Origin: Flavobacterium gelatinilyticum
Lineage (GTDB): Bacteria > Bacteroidota > Bacteroidia > Flavobacteriales > Flavobacteriaceae
Assembly: GCF_027111295.1 (NCBI RefSeq)
Contig: NZ_CP114287.1
Location: 3,534,001 to 3,598,000, forward strand
Direction of reading: 5' to 3'
Length of the DNA: 64,000 nt
Position 1 is the stretch's first letter, and the number at the start of each line of letters is the position of its first letter. This document shows positions 17,496 through 26,887 of the stretch, one piece after another. A program made the position numbers and the translations under genes. The notes beneath the pieces are model-generated. The model worked only from the letters and a program-made list of their open reading frames with translations. It was not told the origin of the DNA and made no database searches.

Positions 17496-17900
17496 ATGAA
17501 CTTCACATATCCTAAAAATGAACGCTTAAAGAGCAGAACGACGATTGGATTATTGTTTTCCGAAGGAAAATCAGTTTCTAAATATCCGCTTCGTTTGGTT
17601 TATCGTCAGGCGGAAGAAAATTCAGAAGAGCAGACTAAAATTGGTGTGTCGGTTTCCAAAAAATACTTCAAGAAAGCCGTTGACCGAAATTACTTCAAAA
17701 GAGTTTTAAGAGAAACATATCGTTTGAACAAACATCTTCTTTTAGATAATCTGGATCAGCCGTATTCGATTATGCTTTTTTATCAAAGTAAAGACAGATT
17801 ATCATTTGAAGAAATCAATACAAAAACCATTCAGTTATTTGAGAAATTCAGGATGCAGATCGATAAAATTGAGAATACTGAAAAGAAAATTGAGCCTTAA
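17496..17900 (+). CDS. rnpA: Ribonuclease P protein component
   Basis: 134-aa basic protein of RNase P, which trims the 5' leader of tRNA precursors together with the RNA subunit. The signature is R64-N-Y-F-K-R-V-L-R-E-T-Y-R at residues 64-76, preceded by the GVSVSKKYFKKAV strand. Length is normal. It is not next to rpmH or dnaA here. The S41 protease and DUF4349 genes follow 70 bases later, an arrangement common in Flavobacteria. Confidence 0.95.
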   Translation: MNFTYPKNERLKSRTTIGLLFSEGKSVSKYPLRLVYRQAEENSEEQTKIGVSVSKKYFKKAVDRNYFKRVLRETYRLNKHLLLDNLDQPYSIMLFYQSKDRLSFEEINTKTIQLFEKFRMQIDKIENTEKKIEP

Positions 17901-17970
17901 ATTCTAAAAGGTAAGATTATTAGCCAGATTAGATAAAAAAATCGTAGTTTTAGCTCTTAATTGAAATTGT

Positions 17971-18780
17971 ATGAAACCTGTTTTCTTTATATCTTTTGTC
18001 CTTTTAATTCTTTTTGGTTGCAACAAAGCTGAATCTTTAAATGAAGCTACTGTTGATCAGGTAAAATTTGTTGCTCCAAACTTATCTGGAGACAGTGAAT
18101 CTGATGCTAACTTTAATATTTCTCAAAAAATCATCAAAGAAGCTACATTAAGATTTGAAACTGATGATCTTGAAAAAAGTTTCACACAAATCCAAAAAGC
18201 AGTTTCAGACAACAAAGGAAATATACTAAACGATTCTGAAGGAAAAGATTACGGAAGTGTTTACAGAAATATTAAAGTAAAAGTTCCTAGTCAGAATTTT
18301 GATAATTTTATAAATGCCGTTTCAAAAGGTGTTTCGTACTTTGAACGCAAAGATATATCCGCAGTAGATGTTACAGAACAATATATCGATCTAAACTCCA
18401 GATTAAAAACAAAGAAAAAACTTGAAGAACGTTACCTTCAGATTTTACAGAAAGCAGTTAAAATAAGTGAGATTTTAGAAATTGAAAAACAGCTTTCGGC
18501 CATTCGTGAAGAAATTGAAGCCAAAGAAGGCCAGCTGAAATATCTGCAAAGCCGTGTTTCTGAAAGCACTATTACAATTGAATTTTATAAAACCATTGCC
18601 GAAAAAGAAGGCATTAAAATATCATACGGATCAAAAATCTGGACAGCCGTGAAATCCGGATTCTTCAGTTTATCTGATTTCTTAATTTCCCTCATCAGTA
18701 TCTGGCCGTTTATCATTATCATTTGTGTACTAGCCTATTTTATTAGAAAAAGATTTAAAAGAAAAAAACAACAATCATGA
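17971..18780 (+). CDS. DUF4349 lipoprotein
   Basis: 269 aa. MKPVFFISFVLLILFGC gives a lipoprotein signal peptide with Cys17. The DUF4349 domain covers roughly residues 50-230, with the block VTEQYIDLNSRLKTKKKLEERY and a long coiled coil at ~135-195, followed by one transmembrane helix (~236-257) and a basic tail. A lipid anchor at one end and a membrane helix at the other is the layout for this family; the role is unknown. The stop overlaps the S41 start by four bases (ATGA). Confidence 0.88.
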   Translation: MKPVFFISFVLLILFGCNKAESLNEATVDQVKFVAPNLSGDSESDANFNISQKIIKEATLRFETDDLEKSFTQIQKAVSDNKGNILNDSEGKDYGSVYRNIKVKVPSQNFDNFINAVSKGVSYFERKDISAVDVTEQYIDLNSRLKTKKKLEERYLQILQKAVKISEILEIEKQLSAIREEIEAKEGQLKYLQSRVSESTITIEFYKTIAEKEGIKISYGSKIWTAVKSGFFSLSDFLISLISIWPFIIIICVLAYFIRKRFKRKKQQS

Positions 18781-20414
18781 ATCGTTATTTCAGAAAGAAA
18801 TTCATTATACCAACAGTTGCTGCAGGTTTTTTGTTTATTGGAACGAGTTTCAAAGAAGATTTCTTTGAGATTGCCAAACAAATCGAAATCTTCACAACCT
18901 TATTCAAAGCCGTAAATACGAATTATGTAGACGAAACCAATCCGGGCGATTTAATGGACAAAGCTATTAAAAGCATGCTGGGAAGTTTAGATCCGTATAC
19001 GGTTTACTTTAATGAGCAGGATGTGGTGAATTTCAAAATCAACAATACGGGAGAATATACCGGAATTGGCGCTATGATCGCCCGTAAAAAAGATCGTCTG
19101 ATTGTTCGTGAACCCTATAAAAATTATCCGGCTGATAAAGCAGGTTTAAAAGCAGGAGACGAAATTATCCAGATTGGTGATGTTCTGATTGCCGATTTTA
19201 AAGACGATGCATCGCAATTATTAAAGGGAACTAAAAACACCAAGATTGCCATAAAATACCTTCGTCAGGGAAAAACCTTTACAACCGAATTGGTTTTGGA
19301 TGAGGTTGATATCAAATCGGTTCCGTTCTTCGGAAAAATTGATGACAAAACCGGTTACATCGTATTGGCGCATTTTAGCAGAAAAGCTTCGGCTGAGGTA
19401 AAAGACGCACTTGAAAAACTAAAAGCTGATGGTGCATCGCAGATTGTTCTGGATTTAAGAGGAAATCCGGGCGGTTTGTTAAATGAAGCAATCGACATTT
19501 GTAATTTATTTGTTCCGAAGAATGAAGTTATTGTTACAACCAAATCGAGAATTGAAAAACATAACAATACATATAAAACAACCAAAGAACCAATTGACAC
19601 CCAGATTCCGCTTGCTATTTTGGTAAACGGAAGGAGTGCTTCTGCATCTGAGATTGTATCCGGTGCTCTTCAGGATCTGGATCGCGCCGTAGTTTTAGGA
19701 AGCCGCAGTTTTGGTAAAGGTTTGGTACAGCGTTCCGTAGACCTTACTTACGGCACACAGCTTAAAGTAACCATTTCACGTTATTACACGCCTTCTGGCC
19801 GATGCATTCAGGCATTGGACTACGCGCATAAAGATAAAAATGGTGCGGCAGTCAAAACTGATGCTAAAAATTACAACGCTTTTAAAACCCGAAAAGGAAG
19901 AACGGTTTATGACGGAGGAGGAGTGCTGCCGGATATTGAACTGGAAGAAGCCAAAATGAGCCCAATTACAACGGCACTTCTTAAAAACGACGGAATCTTT
20001 GATTACGCCACAACATATTATTATAAAAACCCAAATTTAGGCGATAAAATCCCGGTTTTGACAGATGCTGATTATACGGCCTTCAAACAATATCTCAAAA
20101 CAAACAAAATCAGTTTTGACACCGAAACAGAAATTGCCCTTAAAAATACTTTGGCTGCAGCCAAAAATGAAAAGATTGACGAAACTATTGCTCCGGAATA
20201 CCAACAATTATTAGCCGCATTAGAAAAGAGTGAAAGCACATTATTAGACAAAAACCAGAAAGAGATTAAAGGTCTTATTCAGGAAGAATTGATAAAAAGA
20301 TACCAATACCAGGAAGGATTGTATCAGTTTTATATTAAAAACAATTCAGAAATTAAAAGAGCAGTAAACGTATTAAATAATCAAACTGAATATAAAACGA
20401 TTTTAAAAATGTAG
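18777..20414 (+). CDS. C-terminal processing protease, S41 family (CtpA type)
   Basis: 545-aa periplasmic serine protease with a PDZ domain. The N-terminus carries one hydrophobic segment (residues ~9-22). PDZ about 90-175 (NTGEYTGIGAM, KAGLKAGDEIIQIGD). The S41 catalytic pair is probably S289 (GRSASASEIVSG) and K314 (RSFGKGLVQ), 25 residues apart as in CtpA and Prc, with LDLRGNPGGLL before them. These enzymes trim or destroy envelope proteins by their C-terminal ends. The last ~130 residues, after the S41 domain, are a mostly helical extension. Coupled to the DUF4349 gene and followed by an OmpA gene. Confidence 0.95.
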   Translation: MNRYFRKKFIIPTVAAGFLFIGTSFKEDFFEIAKQIEIFTTLFKAVNTNYVDETNPGDLMDKAIKSMLGSLDPYTVYFNEQDVVNFKINNTGEYTGIGAMIARKKDRLIVREPYKNYPADKAGLKAGDEIIQIGDVLIADFKDDASQLLKGTKNTKIAIKYLRQGKTFTTELVLDEVDIKSVPFFGKIDDKTGYIVLAHFSRKASAEVKDALEKLKADGASQIVLDLRGNPGGLLNEAIDICNLFVPKNEVIVTTKSRIEKHNNTYKTTKEPIDTQIPLAILVNGRSASASEIVSGALQDLDRAVVLGSRSFGKGLVQRSVDLTYGTQLKVTISRYYTPSGRCIQALDYAHKDKNGAAVKTDAKNYNAFKTRKGRTVYDGGGVLPDIELEEAKMSPITTALLKNDGIFDYATTYYYKNPNLGDKIPVLTDADYTAFKQYLKTNKISFDTETEIALKNTLAAAKNEKIDETIAPEYQQLLAALEKSESTLLDKNQKEIKGLIQEELIKRYQYQEGLYQFYIKNNSEIKRAVNVLNNQTEYKTILKM

Positions 20415-20416
20415 AA

Positions 20417-21220
20417 ATGAAACTTTACCGGGTCCTATTTTTGTTTATCATTTACAATTCAGCGGCACAGCATAAACCTATCGAAACCATTTATTTTGAT
20501 TTCGACAAGTATAATCTTACCACAGCACAAACCAAGGTTGTAAACCGATTTATAAAAACAATAGACACTTCAAAAGTTGAATCGATACAGATTTACGGCT
20601 ACTGCGACGATCGCGGAACCGATGATTATAATATCCGGTTGTCTCATGACCGGGTAAATACTATTCAGGCACTGCTTATTTCGTCCGGATTTAATCAAAA
20701 CAAAATTGTTATTCTGGAAGGAAAGGGGCGTGTCGTAGTAAAAGCCGATACAGTCGAGAATTTATACGAAACCCGATTACGTAACAGACGGGTAGACCTC
20801 ATTGTTGTTAAGCGAAATAGTTTTGGTAAAGATGTTCATACCTCATTTAAGGATAAAATAAAAGTGGGTGACAAGATTTGTGTTGAAACAATCTTGTTTG
20901 ATCTTGGAAGTGCAAGGCTTACGCCAGCCTCAAAAAAGGAACTGGATAAAATTGCACTCACACTTCAAAAACATAAAAATATTCGATTCGAAATTCGCGG
21001 ACATGTTTGCTGTACTCCGGAAATCTATAGCGACGGAATTGATAAAGATACCAGAGACAGAAAACTTTCTTGGAATCGGGCAAAGAGCGTTTTTAACTAT
21101 TTGAGCTCTAAGAAGGTTTCAAAAAACCGAATGCGCTATCAGGGATGCGGTAATAAATTTCCGCTAAAAAGAGGCGATAAATTTGATCGGCGCGTTGAAT
21201 TTTTGATTACTAAAATCTGA
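20417..21220 (+). CDS. Protein with two tandem OmpA-like domains
   Basis: 267 aa. A short hydrophobic leader (MKLYRVLFLFIIYNSAAQ) suggests export. Residues ~20-130 and ~150-267 each form an OmpA C-terminal domain: IYFDFDKYNLT then NIRLSHDRVNTIQAL, and ILFDLGSARLTPASKKEL then DRKLSWNRAKSVFNYL. Such domains bind peptidoglycan. Two copies in one chain with no barrel is unusual but known. Starts two bases after the S41 stop, so the three genes from 17971 form one unit and probably act in the same envelope process. Confidence 0.85.
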   Translation: MKLYRVLFLFIIYNSAAQHKPIETIYFDFDKYNLTTAQTKVVNRFIKTIDTSKVESIQIYGYCDDRGTDDYNIRLSHDRVNTIQALLISSGFNQNKIVILEGKGRVVVKADTVENLYETRLRNRRVDLIVVKRNSFGKDVHTSFKDKIKVGDKICVETILFDLGSARLTPASKKELDKIALTLQKHKNIRFEIRGHVCCTPEIYSDGIDKDTRDRKLSWNRAKSVFNYLSSKKVSKNRMRYQGCGNKFPLKRGDKFDRRVEFLITKI

Positions 21221-21769
21221 AACGATTTTTATTTATAACTCCTTTTTTTAAATCATTTTATTGAAAGATAAACTTTAAACAATAGTTATTACTTGGTTTG
21301 TTATTAATTGTTTATATTTTAAATAAAACCTTTTTTAAGTTTTCCCTAAAACAACTAATGCAACAAAGTTGCGAACTTAATTTGATTGTTTTTAGGAAAT
21401 AAAAATTAAAATAAGCCGGATAGATTTCAAAATCTGTCGTGCTCAAATATTTCTGATAAGGCAAAATGTTCAACAAATTCTGTATTGTCATTTTCGTGTC
21501 GTTTTAGAAGAACCCATAATCTCCAAATGGTAATTTGGCACCATTATATTTCACGTTCCATCTTGTCAATATTTAACTTTCTGATAAGACGCTCTTGTCT
21601 TTCAAAAATGATGGTCTGCAAGATTAAATTATACTGGTTTTTAGTATGAATTTCTTATTTAACAAACCATTATTTTAATGCATAAAAAGCAAAATAAAAA
21701 AAATACTATCTTTACCGATCGAACGTTTATGAACTTTAGCTGCATTTTAGCGGCACTACATATATAATT
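21221..21769. other. 549-bp gap with a decayed reading frame
   Basis: No intact gene. The 21427-21654 stretch on the minus strand is a broken reading frame, listed separately. The rest is AT-rich with no clear promoter; TATCTTTA near 21709 is a one-mismatch -7 box for ricT. Confidence 0.7.
21427..21654 (-). pseudogene. Decayed reading frame, C-terminal part of an unknown gene
   Basis: Read on the minus strand, 76 codons stay in one frame: 36 residues (including LILQTIIFERQERLIRKLNI and DKMEREI), one TAA, then 38 residues (including WCQITIWRLWVLLKRHENDN and FVEHFALSEIFEHDRF) and a TGA. The composition (Trp, His, Arg and Glu mixed, not the Lys/Asn/Ile of AT-rich noise) indicates former coding sequence. 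There is no start: an in-frame stop lies a few codons upstream. The TAA could come from a single change in GAA. No family was recognised. It lies between convergent-type neighbours where the OmpA gene ends and ricT begins. Confidence 0.5.
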
Positions 21770-23161
21770 ATGGCATGTACAAGTTGTTCAACCTCAGATG
21801 GCGGCGCACCAAAAGGTTGTAAAAATAATGGGACTTGCGGCACCGATAGCTGCAATAAATTAACGGTTTTTGACTGGCTCTCAAACATGAGCCCGTCTAA
21901 TGGAGAGGCAATTTTTGATTGTGTTGAAGTTCGTTTTAAAAACGGGCGCAAGGAATTTTTTAGAAATTCAGAAAAATTAACTTTAAGTATTGGTGATATT
22001 GTGGCAACTGTTGCTTCACCAGGACATGATATTGGAATTGTTACGCTTACAGGCGAATTGGTAAAGATTCAAATGAAGAAAAAAGGTGTAAATTACGAAA
22101 GTAACGAGGTTCCAAAAATTTATAGAAAAGCATCTCAAAAAGATATCGATATCTGGTCTGTAGCTCGTGATCGTGAAGAACCAATGAAAGTTCGGGCACG
22201 AGAACTGGCCATTCAGCACAAACTGGAAATGAAAATTTCGGATATTGAATTTCAGGGTGACGGATCAAAAGCGACTTTTTATTACACAGCAAACGATCGT
22301 GTCGATTTTAGAATGCTGATTAAAGATTTTGCCAAAGAATTCAGTACGAGAGTCGAAATGAAACAAGTGGGTTTCCGTCAGGAAGCGGCTCGTTTGGGCG
22401 GAGTAGGTTCATGCGGACGCGAACTCTGCTGCTCTACTTGGTTAACTGATTTTAGAAGTGTCAACACCTCGGCAGCACGTTACCAGCAGTTATCACTAAA
22501 TCCGCAGAAATTAGCCGGACAATGCGGTAAACTAAAATGCTGTCTGAATTATGAGTTAGACACTTACATGGATGCATTGAAAGATTTTCCGGATTACGAC
22601 ACGAAACTGATTACCGAAAAGGGAGATGCTGTCTGCCAGAAACAGGATATTTTTAAAGGATTAATGTGGTTTGCCTACACCAATAACTTTGCAAACTGGC
22701 ATGTTTTAAAAATTGATCAGGTAAAAGAGATCATTGCTGAGAACAAACAGAAAAACAAAGTTTCGTCATTAGAAGATTTTGCTGTAGAAGTAACTTCAGA
22801 ACCAGAAAAGGACTTTAACAATGCAATGGGTCAGGAAAGTTTAACCCGTTTCGATCAGCCGAAAAGAAAGAAAAAGCCAAACCGAAAACGCAAGCAAAAT
22901 GCCGAAGGCGTTGGGGTTACGGCTCCGGCAAAACCGCAGCAGGAAAAAAATCACAATAATAATCCAAAGCCTGCAGGGAATAACAATCCGAACCAGAATC
23001 CTAATAAACAGAATAAGCCAAACCCAAATAAACAAAACCATCATAAGAATAAGCACAATTCGAATAAATCAAACAATCCGAATAAACAGAATTCGAATGA
23101 TAACAAATCGGCTGAGCCTAGAAAACCTATAACGAATAATAAAAATGAGAATAAAAAATAG
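21770..23161 (+). CDS. ricT: RicT/YaaT-like PSP1-domain protein with low-complexity tail
   Basis: 463 aa. The PSP1 core spans about residues 40-330, with GSCGRELCCSTWL and GQCGKLKCCLNYEL as the Cys-rich blocks that in Bacillus RicT hold an iron-sulfur cluster of the Ric complex. The N-terminus has five more cysteines at 3, 6, 17, 23 and 28. The last ~100 residues are Asn, Lys, Pro and Gln rich and likely disordered. In Bacteroidota the protein is conserved without the sporulation partners, so the B. subtilis roles (Y complex, RNase Y regulation) should not be assumed. The stop lies inside gldH (17-base overlap). Confidence 0.85.
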   Translation: MACTSCSTSDGGAPKGCKNNGTCGTDSCNKLTVFDWLSNMSPSNGEAIFDCVEVRFKNGRKEFFRNSEKLTLSIGDIVATVASPGHDIGIVTLTGELVKIQMKKKGVNYESNEVPKIYRKASQKDIDIWSVARDREEPMKVRARELAIQHKLEMKISDIEFQGDGSKATFYYTANDRVDFRMLIKDFAKEFSTRVEMKQVGFRQEAARLGGVGSCGRELCCSTWLTDFRSVNTSAARYQQLSLNPQKLAGQCGKLKCCLNYELDTYMDALKDFPDYDTKLITEKGDAVCQKQDIFKGLMWFAYTNNFANWHVLKIDQVKEIIAENKQKNKVSSLEDFAVEVTSEPEKDFNNAMGQESLTRFDQPKRKKKPNRKRKQNAEGVGVTAPAKPQQEKNHNNNPKPAGNNNPNQNPNKQNKPNPNKQNHHKNKHNSNKSNNPNKQNSNDNKSAEPRKPITNNKNENKK

Positions 23162-23621
23162 CGGTATTCTTCTACTGGCAGCGGTACTTCTTTTTTCATG
23201 CGATAAAAAAAGAGTATTCGACGAGTACAAATCTGTTGGAAGCGCGTGGCATAAAGACAGTATTGTTACTTTTGATCTGCCGGTTCTGGATTCTACCAAA
23301 ATGTACAACCTGTTTGTAAATTTGAGGGCCAACAACAATTATCCGTTTAATAATTTATTTTTAATTGTGTCGCTTGAAACTCCAAACGGATACACAAAAG
23401 TAGATACATTAGAATATCAAATGGCAAATCCTGACGGAAGCCTCATGGGCAACGGTTTTACAGATATAAAAGAAAGTAAGCTTTTTTATAAAGATGCCAA
23501 GTTTAGAGGACATTACAAAGTTCATATTAAACAAGCCGTTAGAGAATCAGGAAAAATTCCGGGAGTTCAGGAACTGGATGGTATCACAGACGTAGGTTTT
23601 AGAATAGAAGATAAAGATTAG
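23145..23621 (+). CDS. gldH: Gliding motility lipoprotein GldH
   Basis: 158 aa. Signal peptide MRIKNSGILLLAAVLLFSC with lipidated Cys19. The body (KRVFDEYKSV, GSAWHKDSIVTFDLPV, the two NNYPFNNLFLIVSLETPNGYTK-type strands) is the GldH family fold, an outer-envelope protein needed for gliding in Flavobacterium johnsoniae. Length matches. It overlaps ricT by 17 bases and is followed 12 bases later by PBP1A, so the three are one transcript. Its presence supports a gliding Flavobacteriia host. Confidence 0.93.
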   Translation: MRIKNSGILLLAAVLLFSCDKKRVFDEYKSVGSAWHKDSIVTFDLPVLDSTKMYNLFVNLRANNNYPFNNLFLIVSLETPNGYTKVDTLEYQMANPDGSLMGNGFTDIKESKLFYKDAKFRGHYKVHIKQAVRESGKIPGVQELDGITDVGFRIEDKD

Positions 23622-23633
23622 AAAAATAGTTAT

Positions 23634-25940
23634 ATGGCTGCTAAAAAAAACAATCAAACCAATACCGTAAAGGATATTAATTACTACAAAAAGAAGTTCT
23701 GGAGATTTTTTGCTTATTTTCTTTTAAGCATTCTAGCTTTCTTTTTATTTGCCTCTTGGGGATTATTCGGTTCAATGCCTTCTTTTGAAGACTTAGAAAA
23801 TCCCGACTCTAATCTGGCTACCGAAATTATTTCTTCTGATGGAGTAGTAATTGGTAAATATTTCAAAACCAACAGATCGCAGCTTAAATACTCGGATCTT
23901 CCTAAAAGTTTAGTTGAAGCTTTGGTTGCTACCGAAGATGCTCGTTTTTACGAACACTCAGGAATTGACGGACGCGGTACTTTAAGAGCCGTTTTCTCTT
24001 TAGGAACAAACGGGGGAGCGAGTACCTTATCGCAGCAGCTTGCAAAACAGTTGTTTCATGGTGAAGGTTCGCGTTTCCTGCCTTTCAGGATTCTGCAAAA
24101 AGTAAAAGAATGGATTATTGCCATTCGTCTTGAAAGACAATATACCAAAAATGAAATCATCGCTATGTACTGCAACGTGTATGATTTTGGGAACTATTCT
24201 GTTGGAGTAAGTTCTGCCGCACAAACTTATTTCTCAAAAGACCCAAAAGATTTAACGGTAGACGAATCGGCTATTTTGGTTGGGATGTTCAAAAATTCAG
24301 GATTATACAATCCGGTACGAAATCCAGAAGGAGTAAAAAACCGTCGTAATGTAGTTTTGGGGCAGATGGTAAAAGCAAAAATGATTACAAATGCAGAAAA
24401 AGAAAGACTGCAGGCACTTCCAATTGCTTTAAAATTTAAATTAGAAAGCCACCGTGAAGGAACGGCAACATATTTTAGAGAATACCTTCGAGATTATATG
24501 AAGAAATGGATGACAGAAAATAAAAAACCGGACGGATCTGATTACGATATCTACAAAGACGGTTTAAAAATCTACACCACTATCGATTCAAGAATGCAGC
24601 TTCACGCCGAAGAAGCGGTTGCTGAGCACATGAAGAATTTGCAGCAGCAATTTTTTATTGAAATGAAAAACAATAAAAATGCGCCATTCGTAAATATCAC
24701 CCAGGCAGAAACTGAACGCATCATGATGCAGGCAATGAAAAACTCTGTTCGTTGGGCACAGATGAAAGAAATGGATAAAAGTGAAGACGATATTATAGCT
24801 TCATTTAAAATCAAAACCAAAATGCGTGTCTTTACCTGGAAAGGAGAACGCGATACTATTATGACACCGCTTGATTCTATCCGTTATTACAAACACTTCC
24901 TTCAGTCAGGTTTAATGGCAATGGAACCGCAGACCGGAGCAATCAAAGCATGGGTTGGCGGGATCAACTACAAATATTTCCAGTACGATCACGTAGGGCA
25001 GGGAGCAAGACAGGTAGGATCTACATTTAAACCTTTTGTTTATGCAACTGCAATCGAACAATTGAATATGTCGCCTTGCGACTCGATTCTGGACGGACCA
25101 TTTATGATCCGTAAAGGACGTCACAATGTAACAGCAGACTGGGAACCAAGAAACTCAGATTACAGATACCGCGGAATGGTAACTTTAAAACAAGGACTTG
25201 CGAATTCGATCAATACGGTTTCGGCAAAATTAATTGACAGAACCGGACCAGAAGCAGTTGTAGAACTGGCTCATAAACTTGGAGTTAAAACTAATATTCC
25301 GGCACAACCGTCGATTGCATTAGGAGCAGTAGATATTACTGTTGAAGATATGGTTGCCGCATACAGTACATTTGCAAATCAGGGTGTGTATGTGAAACCT
25401 CAGTTTTTAAGCCGAATTGAAAATAAAAGCGGCGAGGTAATCTACGAACCAATTCCGGAATCTCACGATGTGTTAAATAAAGATATTGCTTTTGCCGTAA
25501 TCAAATTACTGCAGGGGGTAACCGAAAGCGGTTCAGGTGCACGTTTGCGTACACAAGGAGGCGGAAGCGGAGATAAGCGCTGGACAGGATATCCGTATAT
25601 GTTTAAAAACCCGATTGCAGGAAAAACAGGAACAACACAAAACCAATCGGACGGATGGTTTATGGGTATGGTTCCAAATTTAGTTACCGGAGTATGGGTT
25701 GGATGCGAAGACCGTTCGGCACGTTTCAAAAGTTTAACTTACGGACAAGGAGCTACAGCAGCTTTACCGGTTTGGGGTTATTTTATGAAATTATGTTATG
25801 CCGATAAAAATCTGCAGGTTTCTAAAGCAGAATTTGAGCGTCCTGCAAACCTTTCTATAAAAGTAGACTGTTATGCAAGGCCGGCAGTTGTAAAAGATAC
25901 CACCCAGACAGAACAAAATACAGACGAATTCGAATTGTAA
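23634..25940 (+). CDS. Penicillin-binding protein 1A (class A)
   Basis: 768-aa bifunctional peptidoglycan synthase. One N-terminal membrane segment (~25-45). The glycosyltransferase (GT51) domain has E101-D in EDARFYEH, GGASTLSQQLAKQL and IRLERQYTKNEI. The transpeptidase has S463-T-F-K466 (SxxK), S525-I-N527 (SxN) and K664-T-G-T667. Unusually rich linkers are absent; length is normal. The C-terminal acidic tail (KDTTQTEQNTDEFEL) is unstructured. Third gene of the ricT-gldH-PBP unit, which couples a motility lipoprotein with wall synthesis. Confidence 0.95.
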   Translation: MAAKKNNQTNTVKDINYYKKKFWRFFAYFLLSILAFFLFASWGLFGSMPSFEDLENPDSNLATEIISSDGVVIGKYFKTNRSQLKYSDLPKSLVEALVATEDARFYEHSGIDGRGTLRAVFSLGTNGGASTLSQQLAKQLFHGEGSRFLPFRILQKVKEWIIAIRLERQYTKNEIIAMYCNVYDFGNYSVGVSSAAQTYFSKDPKDLTVDESAILVGMFKNSGLYNPVRNPEGVKNRRNVVLGQMVKAKMITNAEKERLQALPIALKFKLESHREGTATYFREYLRDYMKKWMTENKKPDGSDYDIYKDGLKIYTTIDSRMQLHAEEAVAEHMKNLQQQFFIEMKNNKNAPFVNITQAETERIMMQAMKNSVRWAQMKEMDKSEDDIIASFKIKTKMRVFTWKGERDTIMTPLDSIRYYKHFLQSGLMAMEPQTGAIKAWVGGINYKYFQYDHVGQGARQVGSTFKPFVYATAIEQLNMSPCDSILDGPFMIRKGRHNVTADWEPRNSDYRYRGMVTLKQGLANSINTVSAKLIDRTGPEAVVELAHKLGVKTNIPAQPSIALGAVDITVEDMVAAYSTFANQGVYVKPQFLSRIENKSGEVIYEPIPESHDVLNKDIAFAVIKLLQGVTESGSGARLRTQGGGSGDKRWTGYPYMFKNPIAGKTGTTQNQSDGWFMGMVPNLVTGVWVGCEDRSARFKSLTYGQGATAALPVWGYFMKLCYADKNLQVSKAEFERPANLSIKVDCYARPAVVKDTTQTEQNTDEFEL

Positions 25941-25974
25941 CATTGTTGCAATAAATCGTAACTCATTATATTTT

Positions 25975-26013
25975 ATCCCTTTACAGCTCTTTTTAAAAGA
26001 AAAGTAAAGGGAT
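25975..26013 (+). terminator. Terminator after PBP1A
   Basis: Perfect arms ATCCCTTTAC / GTAAAGGGAT (10 pairs) around a 19-base loop, followed by TTTTATTTTT. Confidence 0.8.
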
Positions 26014-26105
26014 TTTATTTTTGGTTTTATTTTTACGAAATCGTTATAATTCAATCTAAAAATCTTATTTTTATCAAAATTATTCAGTAATAAAGTTAGT
26101 TTGTT

Positions 26106-26807
26106 ATGATAACAAAAAAGGTTAATAGCGTTCAGGAAGCTATTGAAGGAATCGAAAGCAGCATGACCATCATGTTTGGAGGTTTCGGATTGTGTGGTAT
26201 TCCTGAGAATACAATTGCGGCTTTAGTAAACACTTCAATCTCAGATTTAACCTGTATTTCTAACAATGCAGGTGTTGATGATTTTGGTTTGGGCCTGCTT
26301 CTGCAAAAGAAACAAGTTAAAAAAATGATTTCTTCTTATGTGGGTGAAAATGCCGAATTTGAACGTCAGATGCTTTCGGGCGAACTGGAGGTAGAATTGA
26401 CACCACAAGGAACCTTAGCAGAAAAATGCCGTGCTGCTCAGGCAGGAATCCCGGCTTTCTTTACACCGGCGGGTTACGGAACTGAGGTGGCCAAAGGAAA
26501 AGAAGTCCGTGAATTCAACGGCAAGATGCATATCATGGAAGAGGCTTTCAAAGCAGATTTTGCGATTGTAAAAGCATGGAAAGGCGACGAAGCCGGAAAC
26601 CTGATATTTAAAGGAACTGCCCGAAATTTTAATGCTTGTATGGCCGGCGCCGGAAAAATTACAATTGCCGAAGTGGAAGAACTGGTTCCTGTGGGAACTC
26701 TGGATCCAAACCAAATTCATATTCCGGGCATTATGGTGCAGCGAATTTTTCAGGGTGAAAAATTCGAAAAAAGAATTGAACAGCGAACTGTAAGAGTAAA
26801 GAATTAG
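26106..26807 (+). CDS. scoA: CoA transferase subunit A (3-oxoacid CoA-transferase type)
   Basis: 233 aa, alpha subunit of a type I CoA transferase such as succinyl-CoA:3-ketoacid CoA-transferase. Family blocks: [51 protein letters not shown] and [13 protein letters not shown]. It provides the CoA-binding half; the catalytic Glu is in the B subunit encoded 80 bases downstream. Probably used in ketone-body or branched-acid catabolism; which one is not determinable here. Confidence 0.92.
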   Translation: MITKKVNSVQEAIEGIESSMTIMFGGFGLCGIPENTIAALVNTSISDLTCISNNAGVDDFGLGLLLQKKQVKKMISSYVGENAEFERQMLSGELEVELTPQGTLAEKCRAAQAGIPAFFTPAGYGTEVAKGKEVREFNGKMHIMEEAFKADFAIVKAWKGDEAGNLIFKGTARNFNACMAGAGKITIAEVEELVPVGTLDPNQIHIPGIMVQRIFQGEKFEKRIEQRTVRVKN

Positions 26808-26827
26808 ATAATTGAGTTAATGAGGCA

Positions 26828-26856
26828 ATTAGATAATTGTTTTTGAATTATCTAAT
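26828..26856. repeat. AT-rich hairpin between the two CoA-transferase genes
   Basis: Arms ATTAGATAATT and AATTATCTAAT (11 perfect pairs, 7-base loop) in the 80-bp spacer; a further copy of the TCTAATTG-like word follows. With no T run on the plus strand, it is more likely an mRNA stabilising or processing structure than a terminator. Confidence 0.5.
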
Positions 26857-26887
26857 TATCAAATTCTCTAATTGACACATTAAATTT

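Noticed and set aside
22841..23056. 71-aa minus-strand frame opposite the ricT tail
   Set aside because: Made by the reverse of Asn/Lys-rich repeats; gives only hydrophobic low-complexity text.
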